Source: Rohdeia mirabilis
GTDB lineage: Bacteria; Planctomycetota; UBA1135; GCA-002686595
Length of the DNA stretch: 64,000 nucleotides
NCBI GenBank assembly: GCA_007750655.1
Contig: CP036290.1
Coordinates: 1,550,001 to 1,614,000 of the forward strand
Reading direction: 5' to 3'
This document shows positions 51,056 through 60,924 of this stretch, piece by piece. A program made the translations under genes and the position numbers. The number at the start of each line of letters is the position of its first letter. Within the stretch, counting starts at the first letter, position 1. Under the pieces are notes generated by a model that worked only from the letters and a program-made list of their open reading frames with translations, searched no databases and had not been told where the DNA came from.

Positions 51056-52519
51056 GTGAACGATCGATCCGAATCCCTCCTCCAACCCCAGGAGCACGTC
51101 CTCTCCACCCTGGAGGCCGACGGCAGTCGCAGATGGCTGACGCCGCGCCTGTCCACGGGTCGGTTCTGGCGGCGGCGTCGGGTCGTGGCCTACGTGCTGC
51201 TCGCGCTCTACAGCTTCCTGCCGTGGATCCGGGTCGGTGGTGAGCAGGCGCTGCTCTTCGATCTTCCGGCCCGTCGCTTCACCTTCTTCGGCGTGACCTT
51301 CCTGCCGACGGACACGGTGCTGCTGGCCCTGCTGCTCCTCCTGACGTTCTTGGGCATCTTTGCCGCGACGGCGCTCTTCGGGCGCGTCTGGTGCGGCTGG
51401 GCGTGTCCGCAGACCGTCTACATGGAGTTCGTCTTCCGTCCTCTCGAGCGCCTCTTCACCGGCCGCAAGGGCAAGGGCGGACGTCCGACCAAGCCGGTGG
51501 CCGGTTGGCGGCGGCTCGCGATGTACGCGACCTATCTCGTCATCTGCATCCACCTCGCCCAGACGTTCGTGGCGTACTTCGCCGGCACCGACAACGTGAG
51601 GCAGTGGATCTGGGGGTCGCCGCTGGCGCACCCCGTGCCGTTCGTCATCGTGCTCGCGCTGACGGTGGCGATGATGATCGACTTCGCCTTCTGGCGCGAA
51701 CAGCTCTGCATCATCGGGTGCCCGTACGGGCGCTTCCAATCGGTGCTGCTCGATCGCTGGTCGAAGATCGTCGCCTACGACTACCGGCGGGGCGAACCGC
51801 GCGGCAAGCGCAAACACGACGCGAGCGTCGAAGAAGCGGCTGCGACGGGGGACTGCATCGACTGCAAGATGTGCGTCGTCGTGTGCCCGACCGGGATCGA
51901 CATCCGCGACGGCCTGCAGCTCGAGTGCGTCAACTGCACACAGTGCATGGACGCGTGCGACGACGTGATGGACAAGATCGGGCGCCCGCGCGGACTCGTG
52001 CGCTACAGCTCGGAGGCCGCGGACGCCGGAGAGGGCGGTCGATTGGTCCGCCCGCGGCCCGTCATCTACGCCTGCATCATCTCGGTCCTGCTCGTCGTCT
52101 TCGGCTTCAAGGTCACGCACCGGCCGTCGTCGGACCTGACGCTCATGCGCAGCCTCGGCCTGCCGTTCGTGACGGCTGCCGACGGTCGGATCGAGAACTC
52201 GCTGCGCCTCAAGCTGGTCAACCGGACCCAGGAACGTCGCAGCTACACCGTCGAAGTGATCGAACCCGCAGGCCTCGAGGTGGTGCTCCAGGGCGGCCAA
52301 CGGTTCACCCTGGAGCCCGACGCCACGCTGGTCGAACCCGTGCGGGTCGTCGCCGATGTCGAGTTGTTCGCGCTGGGCCCCGTCGACGGGCTCCTGCGGG
52401 TGACCGACGACCAGGGCGAAGTGATCGAACGCGCGTTGCGACTGCTGGGGCCCGGACGGACCTCGGCGGTCGACGGCGTGGACGCAGCAGACTCCCTCGA
52501 GGAGGGGACCGAACGATGA
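51056..52519 (+). CDS. ccoG: CcoG/FixG-type ferredoxin-like membrane protein
   Basis: A 487-aa polyferredoxin that reduces copper for cbb3 assembly. Five membrane helices, WCGWACPQTVYME near 116 and CIIGCPYGRFQ near 218, then two [4Fe-4S] motifs: CIDCKMCVVVCP near 267 and CVNCTQCMDACD near 291. A periplasmic Ig-like FixG C-terminal domain (about 370-470) follows the last helix. The GTG at 51056 is the start. Confidence 0.95.
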   Translation: MNDRSESLLQPQEHVLSTLEADGSRRWLTPRLSTGRFWRRRRVVAYVLLALYSFLPWIRVGGEQALLFDLPARRFTFFGVTFLPTDTVLLALLLLLTFLGIFAATALFGRVWCGWACPQTVYMEFVFRPLERLFTGRKGKGGRPTKPVAGWRRLAMYATYLVICIHLAQTFVAYFAGTDNVRQWIWGSPLAHPVPFVIVLALTVAMMIDFAFWREQLCIIGCPYGRFQSVLLDRWSKIVAYDYRRGEPRGKRKHDASVEEAAATGDCIDCKMCVVVCPTGIDIRDGLQLECVNCTQCMDACDDVMDKIGRPRGLVRYSSEAADAGEGGRLVRPRPVIYACIISVLLVVFGFKVTHRPSSDLTLMRSLGLPFVTAADGRIENSLRLKLVNRTQERRSYTVEVIEPAGLEVVLQGGQRFTLEPDATLVEPVRVVADVELFALGPVDGLLRVTDDQGEVIERALRLLGPGRTSAVDGVDAADSLEEGTER

Positions 52520-53022
52520 CGAACGAGCACGAAGGACGACGCCGCGGACTTCCGCGCTGGGCCTGGATCGCCGCCGCGCTGCTGGTGACCCACACGTCCG
52601 CGATGATCGCCGCGGTGGTGATCGCGGTCGAGGATCCCAGCTTCACCACCGTGCCCGACTACTACCGGCGCGCGGTCGACTGGGACACGACCCAGGCGCG
52701 GCGCGCCGCGAGCGGCGAGTTGGGTTGGGCGTCGCAGGTCGCTCCCTCCGCCCTCGGTGAGCGGCTCGTCGTCACTCTGACCGATCGCGAAGGTCGGCCC
52801 GTCGTCGGAGCCGTCGGTGCGCTCACCGCGTTCCACCACGCCGCGACCAAGGAGGTCCGCACCGTGCCGCTCGAGGAGCGCGGGGACGGCATCTACTTCG
52901 CGACGCTGGACGTCGGTCGCGTCGGTGCCTGGCAGGTGACGGTCGAGGCCGAGCGCGCGAGCGACGAGCTCTTCTTCCACGAGTGCGAAGTGGTCGTCCA
53001 CACGAGGGGGGCGGACGCGTGA
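52516..53022 (+). CDS. ccoH: FixH/CcoH-like assembly protein
   Basis: A 168-aa single-helix membrane protein with TTVPDYYRRAVDWDTTQARR after the helix, which is the FixH family signature, and a periplasmic beta domain (VVTLTDREGRPV ... HHAATKEVRTVPLEERGDG). FixH works with CcoI in copper delivery. ATGA overlap with ccoG. Confidence 0.93.
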   Translation: MTNEHEGRRRGLPRWAWIAAALLVTHTSAMIAAVVIAVEDPSFTTVPDYYRRAVDWDTTQARRAASGELGWASQVAPSALGERLVVTLTDREGRPVVGAVGALTAFHHAATKEVRTVPLEERGDGIYFATLDVGRVGAWQVTVEAERASDELFFHECEVVVHTRGADA

Positions 53023-53858
53023 GCACGCTCCTGCTCGCCGTCGTCGGCGCCAGCCTGCTCGGGTCCCTGCACTGTGCCGGGATGTGCGGCGCCTTCGCCG
53101 CGATCGCCATGTCCTCCCGACGTGCCGGAAGCTGCAGCGACGCAGGCGGCTGCGGCCCGGACCTCGACGGCACGTCGGGACGTCCGGCACGGGCCGCGGC
53201 CCTGCAGAGCGCGTACCACGGCGGGCGCCTGTTGGGCTACGTGGCGCTCGGGCTCGCCGCCGGGGCCGCCGGCGCGTTGCTCGATCTCGGTGGAGTCCTT
53301 GCGGGACTTTCGTCGGCCGCCGCCGTCCTCGCCGGCGCGACGCTGGTCATCTTCGGTGGCGTGGAGCTCGCGCGGCAGTTGGGCCTGCGCTTCGGCGTGT
53401 GGAAGCGTCTGCCGCGACCGGCGTTCCTGAACGGACTCGTGCGCCGCGCCACGCGCACCGATCGACCGGTGACGCGAGCGTTGGCGATGGGGGTCTGCTC
53501 GGGTCTCTTGCCGTGCGGTTGGCTGTACGCCTTCGTCGTCACGGCCGCGGGGACCGGCGGTCCCTTCACCGGTGCGCTCGTGATGGGCGCGTTCTGGATC
53601 GGCACCGTGCCCATCCTGGCCGCGGTCGGCTTCTCGTCGGACCACTTGCGACGCGCCTTCGGTTCGCGCGTCCAGCTCGTCGCGAGCGCCGCCATCCTCC
53701 TCCTGGGGGTCGCGACGCTCGTCGGCCGCGTCGAACTCGATGCGACCGCCCTCGCGCGGCGCGTCGAGGACACGGCGGCGGCCCAGGGCCCTTCCGAGAC
53801 GTCGTCGCTCCCCGATCCCGCGGCGACGCCTGCCTGCTGTGCGCCCGATGGGGACTGA
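53019..53858 (+). CDS. SafE/TauE-like membrane protein (cytochrome biogenesis type)
   Basis: A 279-aa membrane protein of the sulfite-exporter/cytochrome-biogenesis type often found between ccoH and ccoI. Conserved features are GSLHCAGMCGAF near residues 14-25 and GVCSGLLPCGWLYAFV near 155-170, with Cys and His likely to bind copper. The tail has a Cys pair (ACCAPDGD). The GTG start overlaps the ccoH stop. Its own stop lies inside the beginning of ccoI. Confidence 0.88.
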   Translation: MSTLLLAVVGASLLGSLHCAGMCGAFAAIAMSSRRAGSCSDAGGCGPDLDGTSGRPARAAALQSAYHGGRLLGYVALGLAAGAAGALLDLGGVLAGLSSAAAVLAGATLVIFGGVELARQLGLRFGVWKRLPRPAFLNGLVRRATRTDRPVTRALAMGVCSGLLPCGWLYAFVVTAAGTGGPFTGALVMGAFWIGTVPILAAVGFSSDHLRRAFGSRVQLVASAAILLLGVATLVGRVELDATALARRVEDTAAAQGPSETSSLPDPAATPACCAPDGD

Positions 53859-56430
53859 GTCGGCGCGACCGAGCGTGCGCTGCACCCACTGCGAGCTTCC
53901 GGTTCCCGCGGATCTCGTGGATCGGGACGGCGGGCCGTCGTTCTGCTGCAACGGCTGCCGGACGGTCCACGCGACCCTGAACGAGTTGGGGCTCGACGGC
54001 TACTACGGACTGCGGCGGACGCTGGGGTCGGGGACCGACGTCAAGCCGCCCGCGAGCGGCTCGAACACCTACGGCGTCTTCGACCGCGAATCGTTCGTCG
54101 AACGTCACGTGCAGCAGCGCGAGGACGGTCTGTGCGAGGTCGAGTTCCTGCTCGAGGGCGTCCACTGCGCGGCGTGCGTGTGGCTCGTCGAACGCCTGCC
54201 GCGCGCGGCCAAGGGCGTCGTCGAGGCGCGCCTGCGCTTGTCCGACGCGGTCGTGCGCCTGGTCTACGATCCGGGCGCCGCGAGTCTCTCGACGATCGCC
54301 CGCGCGCTGGACGGGCTCGGCTACCCGCCGCACCCGGTGCAAGGCGAGGAACGGCGCGAGATCGAGCACCGCGCCGATCGCCGTCGCCTCGTGCGCCTGG
54401 GAGTCGCCGGTGCCTGCGCGGGCAACGCGATGCTGCTCGCGTTCGCGCTCTACGCCGGAGAAGAGAGCGGGATGGATCGCGCCTACGAGCAGTTCTTCCG
54501 TTGGTCGAGTCTGCTCGTCGGCGCCGTCGCGCTCGCCTGGCCCGGACGGACGTTCCTGCGCGGAGCCTGGGCGGCGATCCGAACGCGGACCGGGAACCTC
54601 GATCTGCCGATCGCGATCGCGTTGGTCGCGGGCGGGATCGTCGGCGCCATCCACGTGGTGCGCGGCAGCGGCGAGATCTACTTCGACTCGCTGTGCGTGC
54701 TCGTGTTCCTGCTCCTGGTCGGGCGCCACGTCCAGCAGCGGCAGCAGCGTTGGGCGGCGGACGCGGTCGACCTCACGCGCGCGTTGACGCCGTTGGCCTG
54801 TCGCGCGCGCCGCGGGGACGAGACCGAGTTCTCCGAGGTCGCCGTCGACGAACTCGAAGTGGGCGACGTGGTCGAAGTGCCGTCCGGCGGGCTCGTCCCC
54901 GCCGACGGAGTCGTGCTCAGCGGCCGGGCGCGCATCGATCAGGCGCTCCTGACCGGCGAGTCGGAACCCGTATCGGTCGACGTGGGCTCGAGCGTCCATG
55001 CCGGAACGCGCAGCGACGGGGCGCCGCTCCACGTGCGCGTCGAGGCCCTGGGCGCGAACAGTCGCATCGGTCGGCTCATGGAAGTGGTCCAGCGCGGACT
55101 GGCGGCCAAACCGCCGATCGTGCGCCTGACCGATCGCATCGCGGGCTGGTTCGTGGTCGTCCTCTCGACGATCGGCATCGCCTGCACGGCGTACTGGTGG
55201 GCCGTGGCCGATCTTGCGACCGCCGTGGAGCGGACGGTCGCGCTGTTGATCGTCGCCTGCCCGTGCGCGCTCGGCCTGGCCACGCCGCTGACCCTGGCCG
55301 TGGCGGTGGGGCGCGCGGCGCGTCGCGGACTGCTCGTGAAGGATGCCGGCGCGCTCGAGCGGCTGTCGCACGCGAGCACGATCGTGCTCGACAAGACCGG
55401 AACCCTGACCGGTGGCCGGCCCGAGGTCGTGGCCTGGTGCGGACCGTCCGAGCTGCGGTCGATCGTGGTCGCACTCGAGGCGCGCTCGAGTCACCCCGTG
55501 GCGCGCGCGCTCGTGCGGGCCTGCGCGCAGGGACCCGTGCCGGAAGCGACGGACGTCGTGGAGCGTCACGACGGCGGAATCAGCGGCGTGGTGGACGGGC
55601 GGACGGTCGGCGTCGGTTCGCCCCGTTGGGCACGCGAGCGCGGCTTCGAAGCAGACGCGGACCTCGCTGCTCGCGCGCTCGAGCTCGAGTCCACCGGACA
55701 CACGGTCGTCCTGGTCGCGCGGGACGAGAAGGTCCGCGCACTCGCGGCCCTGCTCGACGCGCCACGGCCCGGCGCTCTGGCGGCACTCGACGACCTGCGC
55801 GCCGCCGGGCACCGGCTCGAGATCCTCTCCGGTGACGCCGACGGGCCCGTGCGGCGCGTGGCGGATCTGCTCGAGGTCCCGCTCGAGCACGCGCGCGGCG
55901 CCGTCGATCCCGAGGGCAAGCTCGCGCGCGTTCGCGAGCTGCGCACGAGTGGTGGGCAGGTCGTGATGGTGGGGGACGGAGTCAACGACGCCGCTGCACT
56001 GGCCGCGGCGGACGTGGGCGTCGCCGTGCACGGTGGCGCCGAGGCGAGTCTCGCGGCGGCCGACGTCTACGTGTCGCGCCCGGGCCTCGAGCCGCTCGTC
56101 GATCTCGTGGCGATCGCGCGACGCACGATGCGCACCGTGCGGCTGAACCTGGGGCTCTCGCTGGCCTACAACCTGTGTCTCGGCACGTTGGCGGTCACGG
56201 GGCACGTGGACGCGCTCGTCGCGGCCATCGTGATGCCGATCAGTTCGGCGACCGTGCTCGCCGTCGCGCTCCTGTCGCTCTCGCGTCCGCTGGGTTCGCA
56301 CCGCGTCGGTCGCACGGAACCTTTCGACGACGCGGTGCCGGCGCTGCCGAGCGCGACGACGCGAGCGGATCGGACGAAGGAGAACGGGGACGAGTCGTCG
56401 CGGCAGGACGAGGTGACCACGTGTCGGTGA
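53848..56430 (+). CDS. ccoI: Copper-translocating P-type ATPase CcoI/FixI
   Basis: An 860-aa P1B-type ATPase that exports copper needed for cbb3. An N-terminal zinc-finger-like region (CTHCELPVP and FCCNGCRTVH) is typical of CcoI. A heavy-metal domain follows with GVHCAACVWL near 110. The core has TGES in LLTGESEP, the CPC ion-binding motif in VACPCALGLATPL, DKTGTLTGG (phosphorylated Asp), SSHPVARAL and GDGVNDAAAL. The start ATG at 53848 overlaps the SafE-like gene by 11 nt. CcoS is fused by overlap at the end. Confidence 0.95.
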   Translation: MGTESARPSVRCTHCELPVPADLVDRDGGPSFCCNGCRTVHATLNELGLDGYYGLRRTLGSGTDVKPPASGSNTYGVFDRESFVERHVQQREDGLCEVEFLLEGVHCAACVWLVERLPRAAKGVVEARLRLSDAVVRLVYDPGAASLSTIARALDGLGYPPHPVQGEERREIEHRADRRRLVRLGVAGACAGNAMLLAFALYAGEESGMDRAYEQFFRWSSLLVGAVALAWPGRTFLRGAWAAIRTRTGNLDLPIAIALVAGGIVGAIHVVRGSGEIYFDSLCVLVFLLLVGRHVQQRQQRWAADAVDLTRALTPLACRARRGDETEFSEVAVDELEVGDVVEVPSGGLVPADGVVLSGRARIDQALLTGESEPVSVDVGSSVHAGTRSDGAPLHVRVEALGANSRIGRLMEVVQRGLAAKPPIVRLTDRIAGWFVVVLSTIGIACTAYWWAVADLATAVERTVALLIVACPCALGLATPLTLAVAVGRAARRGLLVKDAGALERLSHASTIVLDKTGTLTGGRPEVVAWCGPSELRSIVVALEARSSHPVARALVRACAQGPVPEATDVVERHDGGISGVVDGRTVGVGSPRWARERGFEADADLAARALELESTGHTVVLVARDEKVRALAALLDAPRPGALAALDDLRAAGHRLEILSGDADGPVRRVADLLEVPLEHARGAVDPEGKLARVRELRTSGGQVVMVGDGVNDAAALAAADVGVAVHGGAEASLAAADVYVSRPGLEPLVDLVAIARRTMRTVRLNLGLSLAYNLCLGTLAVTGHVDALVAAIVMPISSATVLAVALLSLSRPLGSHRVGRTEPFDDAVPALPSATTRADRTKENGDESSRQDEVTTCR

Positions 56431-56624
56431 TCTACATCGTCGTCCCGCTCGCGCTGCTGCTGGCGGGGGCCTTCCTGGCCGCGTTCCTGTGGAGCGTGCG
56501 CAAGGGCCAGTTCGACGACATGGACTCGCCGGCCGTGCGGATGCTGTTCGACGACGACGATCGGGTGCGGCCCGACGCGACCGAGAAGGCGACCGAGGAC
56601 GCCGAATCGCGGTCGCGTCCGTGA
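56421..56624 (+). CDS. ccoS: CcoS-like cbb3 maturation protein
   Basis: A 67-aa protein with one N-terminal helix (VIYIVVPLALLLAGAFLAAFLW) and FDDMDSPAVRMLFDDD, the CcoS hallmark. GTG at 56421 with GAGGTGA upstream; it overlaps ccoI by 10 nt. It ends the operon. Confidence 0.92.
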   Translation: MSVIYIVVPLALLLAGAFLAAFLWSVRKGQFDDMDSPAVRMLFDDDDRVRPDATEKATEDAESRSRP

Positions 56625-56651
56625 CGCACGGCCTGCGCGAGAGCGTGCGTC
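56623..56651. terminator. Hairpin after the cbb3 operon
   Basis: GACGCACG pairs perfectly with CGTGCGTC around a 13-nt loop; it starts inside the ccoS stop codon and lies before the convergent ubiB-like gene, so it may serve both. Confidence 0.5.
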
Positions 56652-56673
56652 GTCGTCGCTCGAGCGTCGCGAG

Positions 56674-58344
56674 TCAGCGGTCGCGGAAGTCGTTCCACAG
56701 GATGCGGACGACCAGAGTGCTGCCGGCGATCGAGGCCGCGGTGAACAGGACCAGGGCGATCGCGGGATAACCGAGCAGCTTGGGTTCCGCGTCGATCCGC
56801 AGCGTGAGCGCGGCACCCACGACCAGCGAACCCAGCAGCACAGCCGTCGCGATTCGGTTCGCGATGCGCTGGAGGCCGACGATGAAGCTCTTCTCGTCCA
56901 TCACGTCGATCCCGACCTTCAGGCGATTGGTCGCGAGTAGCTCGAGGATCTTGTTCGCTCGCCCGGGCAGTTCCTGCACGAGCTCCTTGCTCTGCAACAG
57001 TCCCTGCAGCACCGCCGAGGGCGAGGCCGAGCGTGCCAGTTGCTTGGCCATCAAACGGCTCGCGCGCTTGCGGATCTCGGCGGGAGGATCGAACTTGGGG
57101 TCGAGCCGGCGCGCGATCTGATCGAGGTTGAGCAGCGCCTTGCCGAGCAGCGTGAGGCTCTGGGGGACGAGAACGCCAGAGCTGCCGCAGATGCGACAGA
57201 TCTCCAGCACGAGATTGCCTACGTCGAGCTGGTCCAGGTTCGAGTTGTGCTCGCGCGCCACGAGGTCGCTGATCTTCGACTTGAAGTGCTCGACGTCCAG
57301 CGCCTCGTCGCGCGTGTCGCCGATGTCGAGCGCGATGCGAGCGACGTGGTCGCCCTTGCCGTCCCCGATCGCGATCAGGAGCTCGAGCAGGCGCAGTCGC
57401 AGGCCCTCGCGCACGCGGCCGATCATCCCGAAGTCGAGCAGCGCCAGCTTGCCGTCGCTCGTCACGAGCACGTTGCCCGGGTGCGGATCCGCGTGGAACA
57501 TGCCGTGCACGAGCACTTGGTCCAAGTAGGCCCGGAACAGCTCCTTCGCGAGCAACGGCCCGTCGATCGCGTCGTCGCCATCGGCCGCGCCCTCGGCCAG
57601 CGTCGAGGTCGGACGCCCGTGGACGAGCTCCATCGTCACCACGCGCTGGGTGCAGAGGTCGTCGACCGGCGCAGGAACCACGATGTGCTCGTAGTTCGCG
57701 AGGAGCGTGCGGAAGCGGTGCAGGTTCGCGGCCTCGCGTCGGTAGTCGAGTTCGGCCGTGATCGAGTCGCGGAAGCTGTCGACGATGCGCGAGAACTCGT
57801 AGACACGGCCGAGATCGGTGTACGCGTCCATGAACGCGGCCACGTCGCCCAGCATCTCGAGGTCGCCTTCGATCAGCTCGCGCATCCCCGGTCGCTGGAC
57901 CTTCACCGCGACCTCGCGTCCGTCCTTCAGTCGCGCGCGGTGGACCTGCCCCAACGAGGCCGCGGCGAGAGGTTCGCGTTCGAAGCTCGCGAACGCCTGA
58001 TCGATCGGCTGTTCGAGTTCCTCCTCGACGATCGCGGCGATCTCCTCGTAGGTCACGGGCGCGACCGCGCTCTGCAGGCGCTCGAGCGCGTCGAGGTAGG
58101 TCCGGGGCAGCAGATCCGAGCGCGTCGAGAGCAGCTGCCCGAGCTTGACGAACGTCGCGCCCATGCTCTCCAGGTCGTCCGTCAGTCGGCGGGCGCGTTC
58201 GGAGGTCTCGTGGGCGGTCTCCTTGACCTCGATGATGCGGTCGAGGCCGGTCTGACGGACGAGGTCCGCGCGGCCGTGGCGCAGGAGAAGGGCAGCGAAG
58301 TCGCGGTAGCGCTTGATGCGTTCGGGGCGGAAGGAGAGGCGCAT
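56674..58344 (-). CDS. ABC1/UbiB-family atypical kinase
   Basis: A 556-aa UbiB (AarF/COQ8) protein. Motifs: KLGQLLSTRSDLLP (KxGQ) near residue 66, Ala-rich loop LAAASLGQVH near 125, KVQRPG near 147, HADPHPGNV near 302 and LLDFGMIG near 324. Two membrane helices close the C terminus (IATAVLLGSLVVGAAL and IALVLFTAASIAGSTLVV). UbiB proteins support quinone synthesis by an ATPase activity. The ATG at 58342-58344 gives the family-like MRLSFRPERIKRYRDF start. Confidence 0.93.
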   Translation of the reverse strand: MRLSFRPERIKRYRDFAALLLRHGRADLVRQTGLDRIIEVKETAHETSERARRLTDDLESMGATFVKLGQLLSTRSDLLPRTYLDALERLQSAVAPVTYEEIAAIVEEELEQPIDQAFASFEREPLAAASLGQVHRARLKDGREVAVKVQRPGMRELIEGDLEMLGDVAAFMDAYTDLGRVYEFSRIVDSFRDSITAELDYRREAANLHRFRTLLANYEHIVVPAPVDDLCTQRVVTMELVHGRPTSTLAEGAADGDDAIDGPLLAKELFRAYLDQVLVHGMFHADPHPGNVLVTSDGKLALLDFGMIGRVREGLRLRLLELLIAIGDGKGDHVARIALDIGDTRDEALDVEHFKSKISDLVAREHNSNLDQLDVGNLVLEICRICGSSGVLVPQSLTLLGKALLNLDQIARRLDPKFDPPAEIRKRASRLMAKQLARSASPSAVLQGLLQSKELVQELPGRANKILELLATNRLKVGIDVMDEKSFIVGLQRIANRIATAVLLGSLVVGAALTLRIDAEPKLLGYPAIALVLFTAASIAGSTLVVRILWNDFRDR

Positions 58345-58467
58345 GGCCGCGAGTGTCGCGAACTTCCTTCCGACTGTGGACCCGCGCGCCGGGAGAATGC
58401 GCGGGGCGGGAACCGATTCCTCGGCCAGCGCTCGGGTCGGCGTCCGCGCTCGATCGATCAGGACCGG

Positions 58468-59406
58468 ATGCAGATCCCCTCCGACGAGCGCGACGGACCC
58501 GAGCGCTGGCCGCTCGTGACACTCGCCCCGACTCGACTCCTCGCCTGGCCGCGCTGGGAGCGTCCCGACGCGCTCGAGCGCCTGGTCGCCGTTCTCGAGC
58601 CGGCGATCCGTGACGGATTCGCCGCCGTCGTTCTGCGCTTCGATCCAGAGGAGGACGGCCTGCACCTCGACAGCGACACGGCGCTCGAGCGCTTCTTCGC
58701 GGCCTGTGCCGATGCCTTCGGCGATCCGTCCGCCATCGAGGCCCTGGTGGTCGACGTCCCGCTCGTGCGCGGCGAGCTGCGTTCGCTCGCGGCCGCGGTC
58801 GACGGCCTGGTCGACGTGGGGGATCGCGATGCGCTCGAGTTGGCGCGTATCGGACTCGCGCCGCTGCGCACGGCCGCGGAGGTGGCCACCTGGCGCACGC
58901 GACACGGTGAACCTGGCAGTCTCGCGCCCTGCCTGCGAGCCGCGTTGTGCGAACTCGTCGAGGGCACGGCGCTGTGGTTGGGCGGCCCCGACGAACGCAC
59001 CGCTCGCGACCTCGCGGCCAGTCTGGAAGGGGTGATCGGAGACGACGCGCGACTGGTCGTGGCGGCACCGGGGCGCGCGGCGCGCGAGGCGCGCGGTGTC
59101 CTGCTCTCGTCCTCGTTGGCGCCGGTGATCGACTGGATCGACCTGGACGCGGTGTCACTCGCGAGGGCGTGGACGGAGCCGCTCGAACTCCTGGTGCTCG
59201 ACGGATCGCGCGGCCTGCCGCCCTTGCGTCGGGCGCTCGACGCGTGGCGTTCGCACCTCGCCCTGGGTGCGAACGTGGCGCTCGTGAACGACGGCGGCGA
59301 GGGACGGGAACTCCTCTTGACCGAGGGACTCCGCCTGCGGTCGACCGATCGTGGGGCGGCGGTCTTCGCGGCGCCCGAGCGCCCCGACGCGCGACTCGCT
59401 CGTTGA
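58468..59406 (+). CDS. Unknown protein, divergent from ubiB
   Basis: A 312-aa protein that I do not recognise. Alternating strands and helices with Ala/Arg/Leu-rich composition; no signal peptide or membrane segment. A segment LLVLDGSRGLPPLRRALDAW and a final NVALVNDGGEGRELLLTEGL suggest an alpha/beta, possibly Rossmann-like, fold. AGGA is 5 nt before the ATG at 58468. The 123-bp gap to the ubiB-like gene contains both promoters. Confidence 0.7.
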   Translation: MQIPSDERDGPERWPLVTLAPTRLLAWPRWERPDALERLVAVLEPAIRDGFAAVVLRFDPEEDGLHLDSDTALERFFAACADAFGDPSAIEALVVDVPLVRGELRSLAAAVDGLVDVGDRDALELARIGLAPLRTAAEVATWRTRHGEPGSLAPCLRAALCELVEGTALWLGGPDERTARDLAASLEGVIGDDARLVVAAPGRAAREARGVLLSSSLAPVIDWIDLDAVSLARAWTEPLELLVLDGSRGLPPLRRALDAWRSHLALGANVALVNDGGEGRELLLTEGLRLRSTDRGAAVFAAPERPDARLAR

Positions 59407-59407
59407 C

Positions 59408-59427
59408 GGGCGGAAGAACGTCCGCCC
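59408..59427. terminator. Hairpin between convergent genes (1)
   Basis: GGGCGGA pairs with TCCGCCC, 6-nt loop, one nt after the stop. Confidence 0.45.
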
Positions 59428-59436
59428 CAACGGCGC

Positions 59437-59475
59437 GGCGGGCGACCCGCGACGTCGTGTCGCGAATCGCCCGCC
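59437..59475. terminator. Hairpin between convergent genes (2)
   Basis: GGCGGGCGA pairs with TCGCCCGCC; an inner CGCGAC/GTCGCG pair tightens the loop. It can serve either strand. Confidence 0.5.
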
Positions 59476-59530
59476 GGGCTCGTCGGGCGCGCGGACCGCT
59501 CGGTCCGCCGCCCTGGTCCGTCGACCGAGA

Positions 59531-60598
59531 TTAGCCGCGCACGGCGGGCTCGGCCTCGGGCTCAGCGGTCTCTTCGAGCGAGTCCAGCATCATCTGGACG
59601 GCGTCGCGCATGCGCTCGTTCTCCATGCCGAGCTCGAGGGCCTTGGTGCCGAGTCGACGAGCGCCCTCGGGGTTGTCGAGGTACTCGGCGTACCACCTGG
59701 CGCCGTTGCCGCACATCTCGCCGACGAGCGTCGCGTTCGAGATGTTGCCGCTCTCGAGCAGGGCTTCGAGCTTGTCGAGGCAGGGCTGGAGCTCTTCGAT
59801 CGACTGGACCGAGAACATCTCGCTCTGGACGCAGAGCTCGAGCAGGCCTTCGGCGTTCTCGGGATCCAGGCGACGAGCCATCGCGGTCATCTCGGCCGAG
59901 GCTGCACCGTTGGTCAGGAGCGCACGCAGCGCCTTGATGCGCATGGCGGCGTGGGCGTCGCCCTCGAGAGCGACGGCCTTCTCGACGTAGGCGACCAGGT
60001 TGCGAGCCGGGGCGGCGTCGCCCATCTCGAGGTAGGCGTCGACGATCGTGGCGAGCACCGCGGGACGCTGGGCTTCCTCGGCCGCCTCGTAGGCCGTGCC
60101 GAGCTCGCGCACGCGGGCCAGGGCGGCTTTGCCGGCGGTGGTGATCTCGGTCAGGTGCGTGACGTAGGCCTCGGGGCCACCGGCCTGGTACCCGGTCTGG
60201 GCGTAGAGCTCTCCGTCCTTGGTCATCAGGAGGATGGTCGGGAAGCCCTGGATACCGAACTGCTGTTGGACCTCGGCGTTGCGCTCGGGGTTCGGCACCT
60301 TGGCGCGGGCCTCTTCGCCGTTCGGGAAGTCGAGGGCACAGAGGACGAAGTGTTCGTCGGCGTAGGCCTTGAACGCGTCCTTCGAGAAGACCTCGTTGTC
60401 GAGTCGGATGCACCAGCCGCACCAGTCGGAGCCGGTGAAGTCGACGAGGACGTCCTTGTTGGTCTCCTTCGCGAGGGCGAGGGCGGCGTCGTAGTCGGCG
60501 ACCCAGCCTTCACCGGAAAGGGTCGTGAGCGGGGCGGCGATCCCGGTGGAACCGAGGACGAAAAGGGCGGACGCAGCCGCGCTGAAGATGGTCTGCAT
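59531..60598 (-). CDS. Exported thioredoxin-fold protein
   Basis: A 355-aa protein with a signal peptide (SAAASALFVLGSTGIAA) and a thioredoxin-like domain at about 30-150: VDFTGSDWCGWCIRLDNEVF (Cys60, Cys63) and cis-Pro in GIQGFPTILLM near 117. The long C-terminal region (about 160-340) is helical, TPR/HEAT-like. It resembles thioredoxin-like DUF255/DsbD-gamma type proteins. Probably a periplasmic disulfide or cysteine-reducing protein; the partner is unknown. The ATG at 60596-60598 gives the signal peptide. Confidence 0.88.
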   Translation of the reverse strand: MQTIFSAAASALFVLGSTGIAAPLTTLSGEGWVADYDAALALAKETNKDVLVDFTGSDWCGWCIRLDNEVFSKDAFKAYADEHFVLCALDFPNGEEARAKVPNPERNAEVQQQFGIQGFPTILLMTKDGELYAQTGYQAGGPEAYVTHLTEITTAGKAALARVRELGTAYEAAEEAQRPAVLATIVDAYLEMGDAAPARNLVAYVEKAVALEGDAHAAMRIKALRALLTNGAASAEMTAMARRLDPENAEGLLELCVQSEMFSVQSIEELQPCLDKLEALLESGNISNATLVGEMCGNGARWYAEYLDNPEGARRLGTKALELGMENERMRDAVQMMLDSLEETAEPEAEPAVRG

Positions 60599-60728
60599 GG
60601 AGCGGGTTCGTTCTTGAACGAAGAGCGCGCTCGAGGTCCCGGCCTGGAAGGCGAGGGAGGCCCCGCAGAGGGGCTCGGAGCGCGCGAAACGAATGACGGG
60701 GGGCCGACAGGGCCCCGCGAAGCGTGCC

Positions 60729-60734
60729 AGCCTA
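60729..60734 (-). promoter_or_regulatory. Possible -10 of the thioredoxin-like gene
   Basis: Minus-strand TAGGCT about 130 nt before the ATG; the 327-bp gap 60599-60924 between the two minus-strand genes shows no gene. Confidence 0.3.
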
Positions 60735-60924
60735 CGCAGGCTCCAGGGGGCTGCGACGATCGAGGGCGTGGAAACACCGATCGGGGGACCTCGACAGCGA
60801 GGGCGCCTCGCTGGCGGGGTCCGGATCGGCGCGCCGGCCCGCCCCAGAAGGGTGCCCCCCTCGTGGCCTGCCCGCCGTGGCTCGGCCCCGGGCCGCTCGC
60901 GGCGCGGGTGGTGACGCCGTGGTC